From an uncultured Micrococcales bacterium (lineage in GTDB: Bacteria; Actinomycetota; Actinomycetes; S36-B12; GCA-2699445): a stretch of DNA of 7,031 nucleotides. The stretch lies in NCBI GenBank assembly GCA_903915555.1, contig CAIWTL010000431.1, forward strand, positions 1 through 7,031, given 5' to 3'. The first letter of the stretch is position 1, and every line of letters begins with the position of its first letter. Below the pieces are notes generated by a model. The model saw nothing but the letters and a program-made list of their open reading frames with translations. It was not told the DNA's origin and searched no databases. A program made the position numbers and the translations under genes. This document shows, in pieces, positions 1-6,901 of the stretch.

Positions 1-93
1 ACCCGGTTTTTCGGACGGCGATGGCTGTCCGGTGCCGCGGTCGCTGCGCTCGTGACGCCGCTGCTGGGCGGGTTCACCGCACCGGCATCAGCC
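1..93 (+). other. Signal peptide of the S8 protease (possibly Tat-type), N-terminal end missing
   Basis: Codons 1-31 read as a basic stretch (FFGRRWLSG), a hydrophobic core (AAVAALVTPLLGG) and an Ala-Ser-Ala site that fits signal peptidase I cleavage before Asp32 (base 94). The Arg-Arg pair followed by Trp-Leu partly resembles a twin-arginine motif, but the preceding Ser/Thr and following Phe are not canonical, so Sec export is equally possible. The first residues lie outside the window. Confidence 0.8.
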
Positions 94-2001
94 GACACGA
101 CTCTCCTCCTGTCCGTCACTGACGGGGACCTGTCTGCCGCAACCGCCGATGTCACCCACTCCGGTGGGCAGGTCCTGCAGGTGTTCGAGATCGCCGACGC
201 GTTGCTCGTCTCCCTGCCCGCGGGCGTCACCGCCCCCGCCGGCACCATCGTCGTGCCCGACCGGCCGATGGAGTTCACCGCCACGACGCAGGCCGACGGA
301 CCCGTCAGCTCCTACCGCGAGACCATCGGCGACACGGACGCCCTCGACGGCTCCGGTGTGACCGTCGCCCTCATCGACACCGGTGTCGCCGACACCGGTG
401 AGGTGGACGTCGAGCACGTCAACGTGTCCGGCGGACCGCGCGGCGACGGCCTCGGCCACGGAACATTCCTCGCCGGCCTGATCGCCGGAAACGGCGCCGC
501 CTCCGACGGCCGCTACCAGGGCGTCGCTCCCGGCGCGAAGGTCCTCGACGTCCAGGTCGCCGACCAGGACGGCAGCACGTCGCTGTCCAAGGTCCTCGCC
601 GGTCTCGACGCCGTGGCGGAGCGCCGTGCCGCCGACCCGAGCCTCAAGGTCGTGAACCTCGCGCTGTCGACCGGCTCCCCGCTGACCCCGCAACTCGATC
701 CGCTCGTCGCCGGCCTGCGCCGTCTCTGGGCCAGGGGCGTGACCGTCGTGGTCGCCGCGGGCAATGACGGCGCGGGCAACGTCAGTTCCCCCGCCGCCGA
801 CCCGGCCCTGCTCGCCGTCGGCGCCACCGACGACCGGAAGACCGCCGATCGCTCCGACGACGTGGTCGCGGACTACTCCTCCTATGCACGCAGCCTCGGA
901 GTCATGCGCCCCGACGTCGTGGCCCCCGGGACCTCGCTGGTGTCACTGCGCGCACCCGGCTCGATCGCCGACTCCGAGAACCCCCAGGCAAGCGTCGCCG
1001 ACAAGTACTTCAAGGGAACCGGCACCTCGATGTCGGCCGCGGTCACCTCCGGTGCCGCCGCCGCCCTCATGGCCGAGCGCACCGTGACCCCCGACGAGGC
1101 GAAGCGGCTGCTCATGGGCAGCGCCTACTCCTCAAAGGCCCTGGACGACAAGGTCGGCGCCGGTGAGGGCCAGGTGGATCTGACCGCCGCCGTCGCCACG
1201 GACGTGGCCGACACCGACAAGCTGCGCTACTCGACCGGCAACCGCGACTTCGGCCCCGCAGAGCAGGACGCCACCACCTGGGCCGCATTCTCCGCGGCCT
1301 GGGACGCGGGCGACCTGCGGGGCGTCGTCGAGGCGTGGGTGCAACTGTCCCCCGAGACCCGCCGGTGGGCCGCCACCGCGTGGAGCGTCCTCGTGATGAG
1401 TGGCGGCTTCGACAAGGAGTCCTTCGACTTCGAGGCCCGGCTGTGGGCCGGCCGCCGCTGGTCGACGGATAACTGGAACGGTCGTCGCTGGTCCGAGGAC
1501 TCCTGGGTGGGCCGTCGCTGGTCGACGATCGACTGGGAGGGACGCCGCTGGTCCACCGACACCTGGAGCTCCGCCGACTGGGAGGGGCGCCGCTGGTCGA
1601 GCAGTGACTGGCTCGCCTTCGCGTGGTCCGTCCGCAACAGCAGCGCCGAGATCGCCGAACTGTGGGCCGACGAGGCCTGGGACGGCCGCCGTTGGTCGGA
1701 GGACTGGACCGGCCGCCGCTGGTCCGGCCGCCGCTGGTCGAGCGACGAGTGGGAAGGCCGCCGCTGGAGCACCTCCGACTGGGCCGGACGCCGGTGGAGC
1801 ACCGCCGAGTGGACCGGGCGCCGGTGGAGTGACGTCGCGTGGGAGGGTCGCCGCTGGAGCGACTTCAGCTGGGACGGCCGCCGCTGGTCCGAGTCGGCCT
1901 GGGATGGCCGCCGCTGGTCGGACTTCGCGTTCGAGGGACGGCGTTGGAGCACCGAGATCTGGGACGGGCGCCGCTGGTCCATGACAGGCTGGGGTGCCTG
2001 A
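1..2001 (+). CDS. Secreted S8 (subtilisin-like) serine protease with Trp/Arg decapeptide-repeat tail, 5' partial
   Basis: This is a secreted serine endopeptidase of the subtilase family. Residues are numbered by window codon (codon 1 = bases 1-3). A signal peptide spans about 1-31. Residues ~32-100 resemble an I9-like propeptide, suggesting a zymogen. The catalytic domain follows (~110-400) with all key residues: Asp126 in LIDTG, His153 in GHGTF, oxyanion Asn255 in AAGNDG and nucleophile Ser343 in GTSMSAA. A Trp-containing linker (~427-478) leads to a repeat tail (482-664) built on GRRWS. The frame is open to base 1 and already encodes a signal peptide, so the GTG at 52 sits inside the hydrophobic core; the true start lies upstream. 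Eighteen bases separate the stop from the kinase gene, so co-transcription is likely. The protease call is firm. Substrate and tail function are unknown; the tail might anchor the enzyme, bind a partner, or be cut off. Confidence 0.93.
   Translation, partial: TRFFGRRWLSGAAVAALVTPLLGGFTAPASADTTLLLSVTDGDLSAATADVTHSGGQVLQVFEIADALLVSLPAGVTAPAGTIVVPDRPMEFTATTQADGPVSSYRETIGDTDALDGSGVTVALIDTGVADTGEVDVEHVNVSGGPRGDGLGHGTFLAGLIAGNGAASDGRYQGVAPGAKVLDVQVADQDGSTSLSKVLAGLDAVAERRAADPSLKVVNLALSTGSPLTPQLDPLVAGLRRLWARGVTVVVAAGNDGAGNVSSPAADPALLAVGATDDRKTADRSDDVVADYSSYARSLGVMRPDVVAPGTSLVSLRAPGSIADSENPQASVADKYFKGTGTSMSAAVTSGAAAALMAERTVTPDEAKRLLMGSAYSSKALDDKVGAGEGQVDLTAAVATDVADTDKLRYSTGNRDFGPAEQDATTWAAFSAAWDAGDLRGVVEAWVQLSPETRRWAATAWSVLVMSGGFDKESFDFEARLWAGRRWSTDNWNGRRWSEDSWVGRRWSTIDWEGRRWSTDTWSSADWEGRRWSSSDWLAFAWSVRNSSAEIAELWADEAWDGRRWSEDWTGRRWSGRRWSSDEWEGRRWSTSDWAGRRWSTAEWTGRRWSDVAWEGRRWSDFSWDGRRWSESAWDGRRWSDFAFEGRRWSTEIWDGRRWSMTGWGA
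1444..1998 (+). repeat. Tandem GRRWS decapeptide (30-base) coding repeat, Trp every fifth residue
   Basis: The protease C-terminus carries 16 copies of Gly-Arg-Arg-Trp. Most sit in the ten-residue unit W-x-G-R-R-W-S-x-x-x, where the variable positions usually include one Asp or Glu. Trp falls at exactly every fifth residue from 482 to 542, and again from 574 to 664 with one Phe substitution at 644. In all there are 35 Trp in about 185 residues. A non-repeat insert at about 533-560 and two shortened units (near 565-579) break the phase. Glycine, arginine and serine codons vary between units, including switches between TCN and AGY serine codons, so the repeats are old or selected at protein level. 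The array runs to within three codons of the stop. Confidence 0.95.
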
Positions 2002-2010
2002 GTCCCCAGC

Positions 2011-2015
2011 GGAGG
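2011..2015 (+). promoter_or_regulatory. Ribosome binding site of the histidine kinase gene
   Basis: GGAGG lies 4 bases before the ATG at 2020, in the 18-base gap after the protease stop. The spacing is short, but the match is strong and supports this start. Confidence 0.75.
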
Positions 2016-2019
2016 TCCG

Positions 2020-4350
2020 ATGACGCAGCCAGAGACTGCGGATACGGCCGTTCCCACCGGAGTCGAACGTCCCGCCGACCCTCGGCGATTCATCACCGTC
2101 GTCTTCGTGGTCGGGGTCCTCTCCATCATCGGCGTCGTCCTTCTGACCCCACTGCTGATGCAGCGACCCGGAATAGCGGTTCCTGATACCCCCTGGGTCC
2201 TCGTACTGTTCGCCGTCCTGCTGGCGATCGGCGAGTTGACCTACGTCCCCGTCCGCCACGGTGACACCTTCGAGGACCTCACCTTCTACGAGGCTTTTCT
2301 CGCCATCGCGGTACTCGTGCTCGCCCCACCGAGCGTCATGCTCGTGGCGGTGGCCGGGCTCGCGATGTCCGAACTCCTTCTCAAGAGACAGCCGATCAAG
2401 GCTGTCTTCAACATCAGCACCTACGCCATGGCCACCAGCGGCCTGGTCATCACCTACGCCGTGATCGACTCCGGCGCCGATCCGGTGAGCCCGCTCTCCG
2501 CACTGGCTCTCATCGTGGGGATGGCGGTGTGGGAGTTCGTCAACCTCCTCCTGTGGGGGTGGTTGCTCCACCGGATCGAGGGGATCTCGGCCTGGCAACT
2601 GGTCCGCAGCCAGGTGTGGCTGTCGACCCTCATGGCGCTGTCCTCGGCGGGAGTCGCGATCACTTTCGTCGCGCTGTTCCGTGTATCACCGATCCTGAGC
2701 CTGCTGGCCTTCCTCCCCTCCCTCTACCTGCGCTGGGCGTTCCAGGCCAATCGCGACAGGCTGGCCGGGATCGATCAGGCGAGCAAGATCGCTGCGTTCC
2801 CGGCCCTGCTGACACCGGACCAACCGCCACTCGTCCAGGCCTCGCGGGCCACCACAGCTCTGCGATCACTGGCTGGATCGGACGTGGCTGTGCTCACCGC
2901 CGACGGCCTCTCGATCGTCGCGAACATGGGCGACGCGGTCGCAGAGTCGCGGCCGGCGACCCCCGGAGAGATGGCGCTGCTGGGTGAGATCGACGGCACC
3001 GCGGAGAGGATCCAGCGGTTGGATCCGGCGCAGCTTCCGCCGGGGTGGCGTACGGGGTACGCCATCCCCCTGACTCTGCCGACGAGCATGGGTGGCCGAG
3101 GCATCCTCACCCTCGGAGCCACCCGCGCTCCCCGCGGCATCGAGCGTTTTCTTCCCTGGACCACCGGGGGACGCGACCATTGGGAACTGCGCGAGAACTC
3201 GGAACTCCGCCCCCTCCTGACCAGCCTCGTGTCCGCCCTCACGGGGGCCCTGCAGGCCAGTGCAGGAGTCATGGCACTGCAGGAGGAGACGGCGAAACTC
3301 TCAGCCGTCGTGGACAACGCCACCGACGGCATCGCGGTGTTCGACACCGGGCAGCGCGTCCTGCTGTGGAGTCCCGCCATGGTGCGGATCACGGGCGTGA
3401 CCCCGGGGTCGCCGGAGGCTGACGCCCCGAGTGCGATCGCGATCGTCGACGCGCTCGGCGCTGTCGCGGCCGGGGCACCCGCGGCGCCGGACGGCGGAGC
3501 AGATCCCGCCCATGCCACCGACGGGGAGACCCAGGTCACGATCACCCGCGCCGACGGGGAGGTGCGCGACCTGGACGTCGCCGTCGTCGAACTGGCTGAC
3601 GAGGCCGGGCTGGCGGTCCTCACGGTCCGGGACATGACGAGGCAACGCCGGCTCGACCGGATGAAGCAGGACTTCATCGCGACCGTGTCGCACGAGTTGA
3701 AGACCCCCATCACCCCGATCAAGGGATACGCGCAGTTGTTGGGCGCCAACTGGGACAAACTCACGCCGGAGAAGCGGGCCCGGATCCTGTCCACCATCGA
3801 GGAGCGCGCGAACCACCTGTCGCGCCTCGTCGACGACCTGCTCATGGCGTCGCGGGCCTCGGAGGTCGACTCCGCCAAACTCGACGTGCGACTCCAGAGC
3901 ATCAGCCTGGCCGAACTGGTCAAGCGGGAGGTGGAGGGGCAGACCGCCCTCGCCAGTCGCATCTCGATGAGTGGATCCGACGCACTCGTCGTCGCCGACA
4001 TCGACCGGGCGCGGCAGTGCCTCGCCAACCTGATCGGGAACGCCGGAAAGTACTCCCGGGCGGATTCCCCCATACTTGTGGAATTCGGACCCCTCGAAGG
4101 TGAACGATGGGCGGCGGTGGACGTCATCGATCAGGGCAGCGGGATTCCTGCCGATGAACAGGACAGGGTGTTCGACAAGTTCTACCGGGTGGAGGATCCC
4201 ATGACCATGACCACGGGAGGCAACGGGCTCGGCCTGTTCATCTCACGGCAACTGGCGCGTGCCATGGGTGGGGACATCACGGTCGAGTCCACCGTCGGGG
4301 TCGGTAGCAGGTTCCGCATGACACTGCCCCTAGAGGAGGCACAGCCATGA
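2020..4350 (+). CDS. Membrane-bound hybrid-sensor histidine kinase (7TM-like region, GAF-like, PAS, HisKA, HATPase_c)
   Basis: This 776-residue protein is the sensor kinase of a two-component system. About seven hydrophobic segments occupy residues 24-240. Residues ~255-415 form a soluble region, possibly GAF-like (a weak call). A PAS domain follows at ~425-540, opening with a typical stretch (VVDNATDGIAVFDTG). HisKA spans ~545-612 with the H-box VSHELKTPITPIKGY and phospho-acceptor His558. HATPase_c spans ~625-772 with the N-box (Asn670, Asn674), G1 box DQGSGIP (704-710), F-box FDKFYRV (718-724) and G2 box GGNGLGLF (733-740). All kinase motifs look intact, so it should be active. It has no attached receiver domain despite its length. 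The membrane region lacks a large extracellular loop, suggesting it senses something in or near the membrane; the PAS domain may sense a cytoplasmic cue. The signal is unknown. The stop overlaps the next start (ATGA), so the two are translationally coupled. Confidence 0.95.
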   Translation: MTQPETADTAVPTGVERPADPRRFITVVFVVGVLSIIGVVLLTPLLMQRPGIAVPDTPWVLVLFAVLLAIGELTYVPVRHGDTFEDLTFYEAFLAIAVLVLAPPSVMLVAVAGLAMSELLLKRQPIKAVFNISTYAMATSGLVITYAVIDSGADPVSPLSALALIVGMAVWEFVNLLLWGWLLHRIEGISAWQLVRSQVWLSTLMALSSAGVAITFVALFRVSPILSLLAFLPSLYLRWAFQANRDRLAGIDQASKIAAFPALLTPDQPPLVQASRATTALRSLAGSDVAVLTADGLSIVANMGDAVAESRPATPGEMALLGEIDGTAERIQRLDPAQLPPGWRTGYAIPLTLPTSMGGRGILTLGATRAPRGIERFLPWTTGGRDHWELRENSELRPLLTSLVSALTGALQASAGVMALQEETAKLSAVVDNATDGIAVFDTGQRVLLWSPAMVRITGVTPGSPEADAPSAIAIVDALGAVAAGAPAAPDGGADPAHATDGETQVTITRADGEVRDLDVAVVELADEAGLAVLTVRDMTRQRRLDRMKQDFIATVSHELKTPITPIKGYAQLLGANWDKLTPEKRARILSTIEERANHLSRLVDDLLMASRASEVDSAKLDVRLQSISLAELVKREVEGQTALASRISMSGSDALVVADIDRARQCLANLIGNAGKYSRADSPILVEFGPLEGERWAAVDVIDQGSGIPADEQDRVFDKFYRVEDPMTMTTGGNGLGLFISRQLARAMGGDITVESTVGVGSRFRMTLPLEEAQP
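4334..4339 (+). promoter_or_regulatory. Ribosome binding site of the receiver gene
   Basis: AGGAGG lies inside the last codons of the kinase gene, 7 bases before the ATG at 4347. This near-ideal site confirms the overlapping start. Confidence 0.88.
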
Positions 4351-4766
4351 GCACGATCCTGGTGGTCGATGACGAGTCCCCCATCCGGGACCTCGTCCGA
4401 GACGTCCTGGAACTCGACGGACACGACGTCGTGGAGGCGGCCGATGGGCCCACGGCGCTGGAGGCGGTCGCCGATAAGAGTCCCGACCTGTTGGTCCTCG
4501 ACATCATGATGCCGGGCATGTCGGGTCTGGACGTCCTGCGCTCGCTGCGCCGGGAGCACTCCGGCGCCGAGCTGCCCATCATCCTGCTGACCGCTGCGTC
4601 GGACGACGACACCACGTGGGCGGGGTGGACCGCCGGGGCATCGGTGTTCCTGCCGAAGCCCTTCGATCCCAGCCACCTGATGGACTGGGTGGAGCGGCTC
4701 CTCAGCGACGCCGACTCATCGGAGGCCGAGGCGCTGGAGGAGTTCGGCGGCCTCGACGGGGAATGA
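4347..4766 (+). CDS. Stand-alone response regulator receiver (CheY-like)
   Basis: This is a 139-residue single receiver domain, the likely phosphorylation partner of the kinase it overlaps by four bases. The acidic pocket is Asp8/Asp9, the phospho-acceptor is Asp52 (VLDIMMPGMSG), the switch Thr is Thr82 (LLTA) and the conserved Lys is Lys104 (LPKPF). The domain ends near residue 120. An acidic tail of about 19 residues follows (rich in Asp/Glu, ending GGLDGE), and there is no DNA-binding or enzymatic output domain. It must therefore act through protein contacts, as a phosphorelay intermediate, or on an output encoded elsewhere. Two Trp (91 and 94) in the loop and helix after Thr82 are unusual and could form a partner surface. 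The pairing with the kinase is firm; the output is unknown. Confidence 0.94.
   Translation: MSTILVVDDESPIRDLVRDVLELDGHDVVEAADGPTALEAVADKSPDLLVLDIMMPGMSGLDVLRSLRREHSGAELPIILLTAASDDDTTWAGWTAGASVFLPKPFDPSHLMDWVERLLSDADSSEAEALEEFGGLDGE
4758..4762 (+). promoter_or_regulatory. Probable ribosome binding site of the CoA-transferase gene
   Basis: GGGGA overlaps the end of the receiver gene, 8 bases before the ATG at 4771. It is a moderate Shine-Dalgarno match with good spacing. Confidence 0.55.
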
Positions 4767-4770
4767 CGCG

Positions 4771-5997
4771 ATGAAGAAGATCACCCTCGAACAACTCGAC
4801 GGCAAACTGGCCCGGCTCCCCGAGAGTCCGCGCATCGTGGCCTCGGGGAACTTCGCGACACCCATGACGCTGCTCAACGCGGTCGACGGATGTATCCCCG
4901 ACTACACGCTGCACCTGCTCAACGCCCAGGGTGTCCTGCCCCGACGTGACGGAGTGACCTACGAGACGGCGTTCGTCGGACCGGGGATGAGGGGTGCCCC
5001 GGGCCTGCGCTACGTCCCGTGTCGGCTGAGTCTGGTGCCCGTCCTCTTCCACCGCCGCCTTCCCCCCGACCTGGTCCTCATCCACACATCGCCCGCCAGG
5101 CGCGACCACGTGAGCCTCGGTGTCGAGGTGAATATCCTGCCCGCCGCGATCGAGGCTGTGCGGCACCGTGGGGGACTCGTGATCGCCCAGGTGAACCCGC
5201 GGATGCCGCACACCTTCGGGGACGCCGAGATCCACGTCGACGACATCGACTACTACGTCGAGGTCGACGAGCCGCTCCTGTCCCACGAACCCGGACCGCT
5301 GGACGACGTGTCCCGCTCCATCGGTGAACGGATCGCGGCGAGCGTGCCCTACGGTGCGACGCTGCAACTGGGCATCGGGGCGGTGCCCGACGCGGTGCTG
5401 GCGGGACTGACCGACCATCGCGACCTGCGCATCTGGACCGAGATGTTCAGCGACGGCCTCCTGGCCCTCGAGGAGAAGGGGTGCCTCAACGAGGACCACC
5501 CGTTGACCGCTTCCTTCGTCTTCGGCAGCCAGCGTCTCTACGAGTGGCTCGACGGCAACCACTGGGTCCGCGTCATGCGTACCGAGACCGTGAACGATCC
5601 CGGGCGCATCGAGAAGCAGCGCATCATGACCTCGATCAACGGCGCCCTGCAGGTGGACATCTCGGCGCAGGCGAACGCGTCCCGCATCAAGGGCCGGATC
5701 TACTCGGGGTTCGGCGGGTCCACGGACTTCATCGTCGGTGCCCTGCACTCCCACGGCGGACATGCCTACATCGCACTCCCCTCCTGGCACCCCAGGGCGG
5801 ACATGTCGACGATCGTTCCCGTCATCGAGGAGCCGGTGACGTCGTTCCAGCACTCGGCGATCGTGACCGAGCAGGGGATGGCCAAGGTCTTCGGGCACAC
5901 CGAGGCCGAGCAGGCCCGCCAGATCATCGAGCACTGCGCCCACCCCGACGCCCGCGACGGCCTGTGGGACGCGGCCCGTGCCATGGGCCGGAGCTGA
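4771..5997 (+). CDS. Acetyl-CoA hydrolase/CoA-transferase family protein (4-hydroxybutyrate CoA-transferase-like)
   Basis: This 408-residue protein matches the acetyl-CoA hydrolase/transferase family (Cat1/Cat2-like). The family moves CoA between short-chain acids, or hydrolyses acyl-CoA, through a glutamyl-CoA intermediate. The likely catalytic Glu is Glu224 in the hallmark WTEMFSDG. Also visible are the glycine-rich LQLGIGAVPDAV (198-209), the segment INGALQVDISAQANA (289-303), SGFGGSTDF (312-320; many relatives have GGxxDF with Gln-Val) and VTEQGMAKVFG (365-375; relatives often have VTEYGVADLRG). Length is slightly under the usual ~430 residues, but both halves are complete. It starts 4 bases after the receiver stop. 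The true substrate (acetate, propionate, succinate, 4-hydroxybutyrate) cannot be read from the sequence. It is cytoplasmic, with no signal peptide. Confidence 0.92.
   Translation: MKKITLEQLDGKLARLPESPRIVASGNFATPMTLLNAVDGCIPDYTLHLLNAQGVLPRRDGVTYETAFVGPGMRGAPGLRYVPCRLSLVPVLFHRRLPPDLVLIHTSPARRDHVSLGVEVNILPAAIEAVRHRGGLVIAQVNPRMPHTFGDAEIHVDDIDYYVEVDEPLLSHEPGPLDDVSRSIGERIAASVPYGATLQLGIGAVPDAVLAGLTDHRDLRIWTEMFSDGLLALEEKGCLNEDHPLTASFVFGSQRLYEWLDGNHWVRVMRTETVNDPGRIEKQRIMTSINGALQVDISAQANASRIKGRIYSGFGGSTDFIVGALHSHGGHAYIALPSWHPRADMSTIVPVIEEPVTSFQHSAIVTEQGMAKVFGHTEAEQARQIIEHCAHPDARDGLWDAARAMGRS
5990..5993 (+). promoter_or_regulatory. Possible weak ribosome binding site of the glycosylase gene
   Basis: GGAG lies in the last codons of the CoA-transferase gene, 10 bases before the GTG at 6004. 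The match is short, so expression may depend partly on coupling with the upstream gene, whose stop is 6 bases away. Confidence 0.4.
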
Positions 5998-6003
5998 CGA
6001 CCG

Positions 6004-6897
6004 GTGCCCGAGATCCCCGAGGTCGAGGGTCTGGTCGCCTTCCTGGCGCCGCGGGTCACGGGGCGGCGCATCGCGGATCTCCAGGTGGCCGCGATCAGTG
6101 CCATCAAGACCGCCGACCCGCCCCTCACCGCCGTCCGCGGGGACACGGTCACGGGGGTGCGGCGGCGCGGCAAGTTCCTGATCTGGGACCTCGTGACCGA
6201 CGCTGGCGAACCACTCGTCCTGGCGGTCCACCTGTCGCGGGCGGGCTGGGTCAAATGGCTCGAGTCGCCGGGGACCACCCCGCTCCGGATGGGCAAGGGC
6301 CCCCTCGCGGCACGACTGACGTTCGTGTCCGACCACGGCGAACTCGTCGGTGGCCTGGACCTGACGGAAGCCGGCACCCGGAAGCGGCTGGCCCTGTACC
6401 TGGTCCGCGCCGACCGTGAGGTCCCCGGGATCGCCCGGCTCGGTCCCGAGCCGACGGACACCGCGTTCGACAGCGACGCCTTCGACGCGCTGCTCGATGC
6501 CGCCGGCAAACGCCACCTCAAGACGCTCCTGCGCGACCAGTCCGTGCTGGCGGGGGTGGGCAACGCCTACTCCGACGAGATCCTCCACGCGGCCCGCCTG
6601 TCCCCCGTGGCTCCCGCCGACTCCCTGACCTCCGAGCAGCGTGCGGTGTTGTACGGGGCGCTGCAGCACACCCTCTCGGAGGCGATCACCGCCGCGCGCC
6701 AGTTACCGCCCGCGAAGCTGAAGGATGGCAAGAGATCGGGCCTGGCGGTCCACGGGCGGGGAGGGCAGCCGTGCCCGGTCTGCGGCGACACGATCCGCAC
6801 GGTGTCGAGCGCGGACTCCGAGTGGCAGTACTGCGCCACCTGCCAGACGGGTGGCACGCCGCTGGCCGACCGCCGGCTGTCCCGCCTGCTGAAGTGA
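6004..6897 (+). CDS. Fpg/Nei-family DNA glycosylase/AP lyase
   Basis: This 297-residue base-excision repair enzyme removes oxidised bases from DNA and nicks the abasic site. The GTG start is fixed by the product: mature Fpg/Nei proteins begin with Pro after Met removal, and this one reads MPEIPEVEGL, giving nucleophile Pro2 and Glu3. The N-terminal domain carries the conserved Lys57 (RRRGKFLIW). The H2TH region (~150-235) has Lys173 (HLKTLLRDQ) and Asn187 (AGVGNAYSDE). A C-terminal zinc finger has Cys257, Cys260, Cys277 and Cys280 (CPVC ... CATCQ). Two deviations stand out. The loop usually reading HLxMTG is HLSRAG here, and the zinc-finger hairpin has Ser272 where E. coli Fpg has a phosphate-binding Arg five residues before the third Cys. 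It probably belongs to an actinobacterial Fpg/Nei paralogue group rather than being the main MutM, so no gene symbol is given. Confidence 0.93.
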   Translation: MPEIPEVEGLVAFLAPRVTGRRIADLQVAAISAIKTADPPLTAVRGDTVTGVRRRGKFLIWDLVTDAGEPLVLAVHLSRAGWVKWLESPGTTPLRMGKGPLAARLTFVSDHGELVGGLDLTEAGTRKRLALYLVRADREVPGIARLGPEPTDTAFDSDAFDALLDAAGKRHLKTLLRDQSVLAGVGNAYSDEILHAARLSPVAPADSLTSEQRAVLYGALQHTLSEAITAARQLPPAKLKDGKRSGLAVHGRGGQPCPVCGDTIRTVSSADSEWQYCATCQTGGTPLADRRLSRLLK

Positions 6898-6901
6898 GGT
6901 C

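Noticed and set aside
1444..1998. CRISPR array, because of the regular 30-base spacing
   Set aside because: Units are contiguous, in frame, diverged at synonymous sites and have no unique spacers; this is a coding repeat.
1227..2129. A - strand open frame encoding repeated QRRPS motifs
   Set aside because: The repeat follows directly from the complement of the GRRWS codons; codon bias does not support coding.
1132..2598. A 488-codon open frame on the - strand across the repeat and the kinase start
   Set aside because: Its Pro/Ala/Gly-rich repeats are the antisense reading of the GRRWS units; there is no recognisable domain and it crosses a clear gene boundary.
5481..6419. A 312-codon + strand frame in another phase, spanning the CoA-transferase/glycosylase junction
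   Set aside because: It is Arg/Pro/Gly/His-rich and overlaps two well-supported genes.
4702..6669. A 655-codon open frame on the - strand opposite the CoA-transferase and glycosylase genes
   Set aside because: It is antisense to two genes with intact family motifs, and its product is a low-complexity Gly/Val/Asp/His/Arg mix typical of GC-rich shadow frames.
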